A DNA stretch of 10,268 nucleotides from Nitrospirota bacterium (GTDB lineage: Bacteria; Nitrospirota; CAKKRA01; 9FT-COMBO-42-15), in NCBI GenBank assembly GCA_016195585.1, contig JACPZJ010000142.1, positions 1 to 10,268 on the forward strand, given 5' to 3'. The position numbers and the translations under genes are program-made. Shown in pieces: positions 5,807-10,268 of this stretch; within the stretch, counting starts at the first letter, position 1, and the number at the start of each line of letters is the position of its first letter. The notes below the pieces were generated by a model that saw only the letters and a program-made list of their open reading frames with translations, did no database searches and was not told the origin of the DNA.

Positions 5807-7021
5807 ATGCCGTTTTTTCATTATAAGGCGAGGGATAAATTTGGCGCCCTCTTTGAAGGGACAATAGAGACCGTAAACAGGGAGCTTGTTGCTACCCAAT
5901 TAGACGGCCTCGGTTATATACCTGTCTCTATTACAGAAGAAAGAGAAGGGATATTCTCACCAGAATTTCTCCAGCAATTCACAAGGATTACACCACAGGA
6001 CCAGATCATCTTCAGCAGGCAGCTTGCAACATTAATCAGCGCAGGCCTGCCTTTTATTGCAAGCTTTGAAACCCTGATAGAACAGACAGAAAATCCACGG
6101 TTAAAAAAGGTTATTGCAAAGGTGAAACAGGATGTAGAGGGAGGAAGCACCATTGCCGATGCCCTTGAAAAGCATCCGAAGGTATTCAGCAGCTTATATG
6201 TAAATATGATAAGGGCAGGCGAGGCAGGCGGTGTCCTTGATGAGATACTAAACCGCCTTGCCTATCTCGCAGAGCACGAGGCAGAGACCCGTGCAAGGGT
6301 AAAGGCAGCGACAAGATACCCTATAATTGTTATTGCAGCAACAGCCATTGCCTTTATTGTACTTATGACCCTTGTTGTGCCGCGGTTTGTAGAAATCTAT
6401 GCAAATTTTAAAGGCACCCTTCCAATGCCTACTCGTGTATTAATATGGCTCAATAAATTTATTAAAAATTACTGGTATCTTATTATTGCTTCTTTTGCCG
6501 GCCTGATCTTTGGGATGCGCTGGTATATAAATACCGAGGCAGGAAGGCTGCAGTGGGATAATATTAAAATAAAATTGCCGATATTTGGACCCATATTTTT
6601 AAAGTTAGCGATGTCAAGATTCTCAAGGATATTTGCTACCTTAAACAGGAGCGGTCTGCCTATATTACAGACCCTTGATATTGTCTCTGCAACCATTGGA
6701 AACAAGGTAATATCAAGGGTTATTGATAATGTAAGGGACAGTGCGAGGGGCGGAAAGGGATTGGTTCAGCCCATGCGCGTAAGCAAGGTCTTCCCGCCGA
6801 TAGTTACCCGCATGATGGCAGTGGGTGAGGAGACAGGAAACATGGATGAAATGCTGGTGAAGATATCTGATTATTATGATACGGAAGTTGAATATGCAAT
6901 CAAAAATCTCTCTACCCTAATAGAGCCGATACTCATAGTGATTATTGGCGGTATGGTCCTCTTTTTAGCTCTGGGTATATTCCTGCCCATGTGGAATATG
7001 ATTTCATTAATGAAAGGATAG
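5807..7021 (+). CDS. pilC: Type IV pilus inner-membrane platform protein PilC
   Basis: PilC is the integral membrane platform on which PilB acts to insert pilin subunits. The 404-residue length is standard. The N-terminus MPFFHYKARDKFGALFEGTI is the normal family start, which supports the ATG despite the lack of a ribosome binding site. Two T2SF domains are visible. The first is at about 66-190 (FSRQLATLISAGLPF, then MIRAGEAGGVLDEIL at 134-148). The second is at about 270-395 (FSRIFATLNRSGLPILQTLD, then MAVGEETGNMDEML at 337-350). Membrane segments are at about 172-192, 223-242 and 371-396. GspF of type II secretion is the paralogous alternative. pilT, often found between pilB and pilC, is missing here; instead there is a repeat element and a promoter. 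The pilin gene follows 24 bp downstream. Confidence 0.92.
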   Translation: MPFFHYKARDKFGALFEGTIETVNRELVATQLDGLGYIPVSITEEREGIFSPEFLQQFTRITPQDQIIFSRQLATLISAGLPFIASFETLIEQTENPRLKKVIAKVKQDVEGGSTIADALEKHPKVFSSLYVNMIRAGEAGGVLDEILNRLAYLAEHEAETRARVKAATRYPIIVIAATAIAFIVLMTLVVPRFVEIYANFKGTLPMPTRVLIWLNKFIKNYWYLIIASFAGLIFGMRWYINTEAGRLQWDNIKIKLPIFGPIFLKLAMSRFSRIFATLNRSGLPILQTLDIVSATIGNKVISRVIDNVRDSARGGKGLVQPMRVSKVFPPIVTRMMAVGEETGNMDEMLVKISDYYDTEVEYAIKNLSTLIEPILIVIIGGMVLFLALGIFLPMWNMISLMKG

Positions 7022-7028
7022 TGCTAAA

Positions 7029-7038
7029 GGCTAAAGGC
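7029..7038 (+). repeat. GGCTAAAGGC decamer, copy 3 (before the small pilin gene)
   Basis: The decamer sits within GCTAAAGGCTAAAGGC in the 24-bp gap between pilC and the pilin gene, 7 nt before the ATG. Its AAAGG portion is the only Shine-Dalgarno-like sequence for that gene, so here the repeat word may double as a ribosome binding site. Confidence 0.5.
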
Positions 7039-7045
7039 GAATATT

Positions 7046-7432
7046 ATGTCTTATCAAAAAGGTCTTGGCGTTATAGATACAGTAATAGTTGTTTTAATTA
7101 TCTCTGTATTTATAGGGGTATTTATTCCAAGATATTATCGCATAGCCAGAGAGTCGCAGGAGATTGCCCTTAGGGCAGGCCTGAATAACATAAGAATGTC
7201 GCTGGATCTGTATAAACTCCATAACGGCGAATATCCAAAAGACCTGCGCGAATTAATAACAAAGAAATATACGGCGCCATATAAAGAGGGCACAATATTT
7301 AAAGAAGAATACCTGAATGCCCATAGCCTTGATGAAGAGGGTTACCCCTTGGACCCCTTTGACAATAGGTTTAAATACGACCCAAATACAGGTAAGGTTT
7401 CATCTGGTACCGCAGGATATGAAAAATGGTGA
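7046..7432 (+). CDS. Type IV pilin-like / GspG-like pseudopilin
   Basis: This 128-residue prepilin-like protein is predicted to be cleaved and methylated by the prepilin peptidase and then held in the inner membrane or in the fibre. The leader MSYQKG ends in Gly6; cleavage would expose LGVIDTVIVVLIISVFIGVFIP (given here only to show the class III hydrophobic segment, residues 7-28). Mature position 5 is Asp11, where nearly all pilins have Glu. The segment LNNIRMSLDLYKLHNGEYPKD (46-66) matches the GspG/major pseudopilin pattern 'ir.al..Y....G.YP..l..L'. DPFDNRFKYDPNTGKV (103-118) resembles the C-terminal 'DpWGnpY.Y...tGkv' segment. No cysteines are present, so there is no D-loop disulphide. 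The gene lies between pilC and the sensor kinase and overlaps the kinase start by 7 nt. It could be a minor pilin, a pseudopilin or the main subunit; the small size and GspG look favour minor or pseudopilin. Confidence 0.82.
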   Translation: MSYQKGLGVIDTVIVVLIISVFIGVFIPRYYRIARESQEIALRAGLNNIRMSLDLYKLHNGEYPKDLRELITKKYTAPYKEGTIFKEEYLNAHSLDEEGYPLDPFDNRFKYDPNTGKVSSGTAGYEKW

Positions 7433-8928
7433 GGATATTGAATCTTGAAGCTATTAAAAACACAATACTCTATTTATCAAGAAAGAGGATAGAGCTTAGC
7501 TTGATAATCTTTATTCCCGCCTTCCTTGCCCTCTTTGCCTTTGGCTCTGCCTATATTGTGCAGGATATTATCTTTACAAGTCTAAACAAAAATATCATTT
7601 CCATATCTGAAGCAACATCTGCAAGAGGCAATGTAAATATTGTTTTATTGGTCAGCACATTAACAGCAATAATTACCGGCCTTATCCTTGCCTATTCCAT
7701 CCTCCTGCCGATAAAAAGGATATTAAAGTCTTTAGCCGTAAGCCATCAGCCGTCAGCCGACCGAGAGGTTATACCGGATAATATCCTCGGAAGGGATTTC
7801 AGCCTGATGGTTACATCCCTTAATAAATATGTTGATATACTGGAGAGCATGTCAGGAGGGATCATTACAGTAAACAGCAGTGGGATTGTAACAACAGTAA
7901 ATCCCTCTGCAGAAATAATACTCGGCTATTCTTCCACTGAACTTATAGGAAGGGCAATAGAGGAGGTAGGGGGGGAATTAAAGGGGGGTGAGGGGGGATT
8001 AAGCGACTTCAAAAAGATTGTCTATGATTCATTAAGAGACAAGAGGGTCTATTCCTCTGAGGAGATAAATATAGTAACAAAGGACAACAGGCATATTTCC
8101 TTAGGCGCTACTACATCCCTTCTTAAAGACAGGGATGGTGTACTAACAGGTATTGTTGTGAACTTTAAAGATTTATCAAGGATAAAGGAGATACATAATC
8201 AACTGCAAAGGGCAGACAGACTTGCAGGCATCGGCAGTATTGCAGCAGGGGTTGCCCATGAGATCAGAAATCCACTCGGCGCAATAAAGGGTCTGGCCCA
8301 GCTTTTATCTGAGGAATTTAAGGGTAGTGAGAGGGTAAAATACATAAATACTATTATCAGCGAGGTTGATAGATTAAATGTTGTTGTAGAGAACCTGCTG
8401 AATCTTGCTAATCCCGGCAGGGCGCAGCAGAAATTGTGCGATATTAACGAGACTATCCACAATGCTGTGAATTTATCAAGATATTATATTATAGAAAAGG
8501 ATATTCAGATTTTTGAGAAATATGATGAATCTTTGCCAGAAGTGGCAGCAGAGGGCGAGAGGCTTTATCAGGCCTTTATTAATATTTTAATGAATGCTAT
8601 TGAGGCTATTGATAAACAAGGAAGGATATGGATAAGCACAAAGTTAAAGGACATCTCTATTTTGATTGATTTTAGCAACAGCAATTCCTATATCAGTCCT
8701 GAAGACATAAAGCATATATTTGATCCATTTTATACAACAAAGGATAAAGGCTCAGGCCTCGGCCTTGCAATAACACATCAGATTATTAATGCAAGTAAAG
8801 GAACTATCTCTGTAGAAAGTGATAATGAGGGGACGCATTTTTATGTTACTTTGCCTGTTACCCCTCAACCCAACCTTCTCCCTGTCTGCCCCGTGTCTGC
8901 CGACAGGCAGGGACAGGCAGGCCCATAG
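7426..8928 (+). CDS. Sensor histidine kinase with PAS domain, PilS/NtrB-like
   Basis: This 500-residue inner-membrane kinase probably phosphorylates the regulator encoded next. Two membrane segments (about 24-46 and 71-95) flank a short periplasmic loop. A HAMP-like connector follows (LLPIKRILKSL near 93, then DFSLMVTSLNKYVDIL at 124-139). A PAS domain (about 136-250) follows, with GGIITVNSSGIVTTVNPSAE. The HisKA motif GVAHEIRNPLGAIKG (275-289) has H278. The HATPase domain has the N box INILMNAIEAI (385-395) and the G2 box KGSGLGLAI (441-449). The usual G1 box DxGxGI reads NSNSYI at 417-422, so its Asp and both glycines are lost. Three stretches look repeat-derived: about 102-112, 182-191 and 479-500, the last supplying the stop codon. 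PilS normally has more membrane segments, so the assignment rests on context. The ATG at 7426 (AGGA at 7414-7417) is preferred; GTG at 7429 is possible. Confidence 0.9.
   Translation: MVRILNLEAIKNTILYLSRKRIELSLIIFIPAFLALFAFGSAYIVQDIIFTSLNKNIISISEATSARGNVNIVLLVSTLTAIITGLILAYSILLPIKRILKSLAVSHQPSADREVIPDNILGRDFSLMVTSLNKYVDILESMSGGIITVNSSGIVTTVNPSAEIILGYSSTELIGRAIEEVGGELKGGEGGLSDFKKIVYDSLRDKRVYSSEEINIVTKDNRHISLGATTSLLKDRDGVLTGIVVNFKDLSRIKEIHNQLQRADRLAGIGSIAAGVAHEIRNPLGAIKGLAQLLSEEFKGSERVKYINTIISEVDRLNVVVENLLNLANPGRAQQKLCDINETIHNAVNLSRYYIIEKDIQIFEKYDESLPEVAAEGERLYQAFINILMNAIEAIDKQGRIWISTKLKDISILIDFSNSNSYISPEDIKHIFDPFYTTKDKGSGLGLAITHQIINASKGTISVESDNEGTHFYVTLPVTPQPNLLPVCPVSADRQGQAGP
7731..7761. repeat. 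TTAGCC/TCAGCC repeat within the kinase gene (HAMP connector)
   Basis: The bases read TTTAGCCGTAAGCC, then ATCAGCCGTCAGCCGAC: four AGCC units spaced 6-8 bp apart. Similar TTAGCC-type words lie in non-coding DNA at 5641-5660. The stretch is translated as residues about 102-112 (LAVSHQPSADR), between the two HAMP-like helices. It is rich in proline and polar residues and looks like a tolerated insertion into a flexible connector. Confidence 0.5.
7969..7997. repeat. G-run repeat within the PAS-coding part of the kinase gene
   Basis: Runs of seven, six and six Gs (7969-7975, 7983-7988, 7992-7997) are separated by AATTAAA and TGA. Twenty of these bases (7970-7989) are identical to 10234-10253 in the response regulator gene, and both are read in the same frame as GELKGG. 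In the kinase they encode residues about 182-191 in a PAS loop. This looks like a fragment of the same dispersed palindromic repeat found complete at 10185-10258. Confidence 0.65.
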
Positions 8929-9007
8929 GGGAGAAGGGGTAAAGATGAGCGGGAGAGGCGCAACATATATCCCCTCTCCCCTTGTGGGAGAGGGTTAGGG
9001 TGAGGGG
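8861..9007. repeat. 147-bp palindrome-ended element covering the kinase 3' end and the spacer
   Basis: The first 22 bases (8861-8882, CCCCTCAACC...) and the reverse complement of the last 22 (8986-9007, ending GGGTGAGGGG) match at 19 of 22 positions, giving imperfect terminal inverted repeats. Inside are CCTTCTCCC (8874-8882) pairing with GGGAGAAGG (8929-8937), the nested GACAGGCAG/CTGTCTGCC words at 8881-8920, and a perfect hairpin CCCTCTCCC (8972-8980) / GGGAGAGGG (8986-8994) with loop CTTGT. It encodes the last 22 residues of the kinase and its stop codon, then fills the 89-bp gap to the regulator. GAGGGG at its right end (9002-9007) is the only ribosome-binding-like sequence before the ATG at 9018. 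No transposase or ORF of its own is present. Confidence 0.68.
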
Positions 9008-9017
9008 TATATAAGAA

Positions 9018-10268
9018 ATGCCAGAGATAATCAAAATCTTAATTGCCGACGACGAAGAGTCCATGCGCTTTTTCTTATCAGAGATGCTCAAGAAAGAGGG
9101 CTATCTTTTTGAAACTGCTGTAGACGGCGGGGATGCACTCAGCAAGATTAAAGGCAGCAGCTTTGACATTGCAATTGTGGATTTAAAGATGCCGAAGCTA
9201 AGCGGCATGGAGCTTCTTTCAGAGATAAAAAAGGTGTCTCCTGATACTCTTGTAATTATAATAACAGCCCATGGAACACGAAATATTGCAATAGAGGCAA
9301 TAGAGAAAGGGGCATACGACTATTTTACAAAGCCATTTGATGTAAATGAGATGAGGATTGTGATTAAAAGGGCAGTGGAAAAGATTGGACTGCAAAAAGA
9401 GGTTAAGAGCCTTAAAGAATCACTCTCTGAAAGATATGGGCTTGGGAATATTATTGGCGACAGCCTTCCGATGCAGAAGGTATATGACCTTGTAAGAAAG
9501 ATTGCAGATACAGATATCACCGTTTTGATTACAGGCGAAAGCGGAACAGGAAAAGAGCTTATTGCCCAGACTATACATTATATGAGCAATAGAAAGGATA
9601 AGCCCTTTGTAAAGGTGAACTGCGCTGCGATACCTGAGACCCTTTTGGAGGAGGAGCTATTCGGCCATGAAAAAGGCGCATTTACAGGCGCGCATCAGCA
9701 AAAGCCTGGAAAGTTTGAAATAGCAAATAATGGCGCTGTCTTTCTTGATGAGATTGGAGACATGACCCTTTCTACTCAGACAAAAATCCTCCGTGTTATT
9801 CAGGAGAGGGAATTTGAAAGGCTCGGCGGCATCAAGCCGATAAAGGTGGATGTAAGGCTTATCGCTGCAACAAACATGGACTTGATGAAGGCGATTGCAG
9901 AAGGCAGGTTCAGGGAGGAATTATACTACCGTTTAAATGTTATGCCGATTCATCTTCCGCCATTAAGGGAAAGGCAGAGCGATATTCCATTATTGGTAGA
10001 ACATTTTATTAAAAAATATAATAAACGTTTTAATAAAAATATTAAGGGAATAATGCTTGAAGCCAATGATATCCTCCTAAAATATGACTGGCCCGGTAAT
10101 ATAAGAGAGCTTGAGAATCTGATACAAAGGGGTGTTGTCCTTGCAAAGGATGAGATAGATTCCGAGATAATAAAAAGCAGCCTGCCCTTACCCCCCTTTA
10201 ATTCCCCAACCCCTCTATCTCCCCCCTTAGTAAGGGGGGAATTAAAGGGGGGTAAGGGATACAGAGGG
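9018..10268 (+). CDS. NtrC-family sigma-54-dependent response regulator, PilR-like (3'-truncated)
   Basis: The frame is open from the ATG at 9018 to the window edge, giving 417 residues. The receiver domain (about 5-120) has acidic D11/D12, phosphoacceptor D55 in VDLKMP, T83 and K105. The AAA+ domain (about 145-375) has Walker A GESGTGKE (173-180), the sigma-54 contact loop GAFTGA (220-225), Walker B VFLDE (241-245), FREELYYRLNV and a WPGNIRELEN segment near its end. The protein should therefore activate RNA polymerase with sigma-54 at enhancer-dependent promoters once phosphorylated by the adjacent kinase. The Fis-type DNA-binding domain expected next is beyond the window. Residues about 390-414, in the linker before it, are encoded by a perfect palindromic repeat and are rich in Pro, Leu and Gly. 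Pilus context suggests PilR; NtrC, ZraR or AtoC-like roles are possible. No sigma-54 target promoter was recognised in the window. Confidence 0.93.
   Translation, partial: MPEIIKILIADDEESMRFFLSEMLKKEGYLFETAVDGGDALSKIKGSSFDIAIVDLKMPKLSGMELLSEIKKVSPDTLVIIITAHGTRNIAIEAIEKGAYDYFTKPFDVNEMRIVIKRAVEKIGLQKEVKSLKESLSERYGLGNIIGDSLPMQKVYDLVRKIADTDITVLITGESGTGKELIAQTIHYMSNRKDKPFVKVNCAAIPETLLEEELFGHEKGAFTGAHQQKPGKFEIANNGAVFLDEIGDMTLSTQTKILRVIQEREFERLGGIKPIKVDVRLIAATNMDLMKAIAEGRFREELYYRLNVMPIHLPPLRERQSDIPLLVEHFIKKYNKRFNKNIKGIMLEANDILLKYDWPGNIRELENLIQRGVVLAKDEIDSEIIKSSLPLPPFNSPTPLSPPLVRGELKGGKGYRG
10185..10258. repeat. 74-bp perfect palindromic element inside the regulator gene
   Basis: The outer 23-bp arms (10185-10207, CCCTTACCCCCC..., and 10236-10258, ...GGGGGGTAAGGG) are exact reverse complements. 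A second nested palindrome, CCCCCCTTA (10221-10229) and TAAGGGGGG (10231-10239) around one base, shares G-run bases with the right arm. The stretch is translated without a stop as the linker between the AAA+ domain and the expected HTH domain. Its right arm shares 20 identical bases with 7970-7989 in the kinase gene. Confidence 0.75.

Noticed and set aside
7022..7045. Sigma-54 (-24/-12) promoter before the pilin gene as the target of the PilR-like regulator
   Set aside because: No GG-N10-GC box resembling TGGCAC-N5-TTGC could be found in the short gap or in the end of pilC.
6991..7173. 60-codon plus-strand ORF bridging the pilC end and the pilin start
   Set aside because: It overlaps both real genes in another frame. 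The pilin frame at 7046 has the prepilin leader and a hydrophobic helix.
8972..8994. Intrinsic terminator after the kinase gene
   Set aside because: The stem is strong, but the next bases are TTAGGGTGAGGGG with no T-run, and the regulator gene starts just downstream.
8858..9091. Minus-strand ORF across the kinase/regulator spacer
   Set aside because: Its product is largely translated palindromic repeat (for example LTLTLSHKGRG) plus antisense of the regulator start, so it is not a credible gene.

Overview
The window comes from a Gram-negative bacterium with moderately AT-rich coding DNA (many AGG/AGA arginine and ATA isoleucine codons). It joins the end of a surface-polysaccharide cluster to a type IV pilus (T4P) assembly and regulation cluster. 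The intergenic DNA holds short GC-rich palindromes, an AT-rich degenerate palindrome and GGCTAAAGGC-type words. I associate these loosely with uncultured Nitrospirota, deltaproteobacterial and similar metagenome-derived genomes. The sequence alone does not fix the phylum.

Region 1 (1-3832, polysaccharide): the C-terminal part of a family 2 glycosyltransferase, an O-antigen ligase/polymerase-type membrane protein (631-1833), a UDP-glucuronate decarboxylase (UDP-xylose synthase, 1830-2765, ATGA overlap with the ligase) and a GalE-like UDP-hexose 4-epimerase (2909-3832). Together they suggest supply of UDP-xylose and a UDP-hexose epimer, glycosyl transfer, and polymerisation or ligation of a surface glycan. 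A 143-bp AT-rich palindromic spacer separates the two sugar-nucleotide genes.

Region 2 (3866-7432, pilus machine): pilB, an extension ATPase with an N-terminal MshEN-type domain that may bind c-di-GMP; pilC, the inner-membrane platform protein; and a small GspG-like pilin or pseudopilin with Asp instead of Glu at mature position 5. No pilT lies between pilB and pilC. That gap instead holds a 140-bp element with 10-bp perfect terminal inverted repeats, followed by a consensus-like sigma-70 promoter whose -10 box ends 9 nt before the pilC ATG. The pilC transcript may therefore be leaderless or nearly so.

Region 3 (7426-10268, regulation): a two-TM sensor histidine kinase (PAS, HisKA, HATPase) followed by an NtrC-family sigma-54 response regulator that runs off the right edge. 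The arrangement resembles PilS/PilR or NtrB/NtrC.

The most notable signal is repeat DNA inside and between these genes. Three hairpins with different stems share the same 5-nt loop (CTTGT, or its complement ACAAG). GC-rich repeat sequence appears to be translated in frame at four places: the HAMP-like connector, PAS domain and C-terminal tail of the kinase, and the inter-domain linker of the regulator. One identical 20-bp word is read in the same frame in both the kinase and the regulator. I found no CRISPR array, transposase, tRNA or rRNA. I see no clearly new multi-gene system; the repeat-derived protein segments and the pilC promoter are the points most worth checking.
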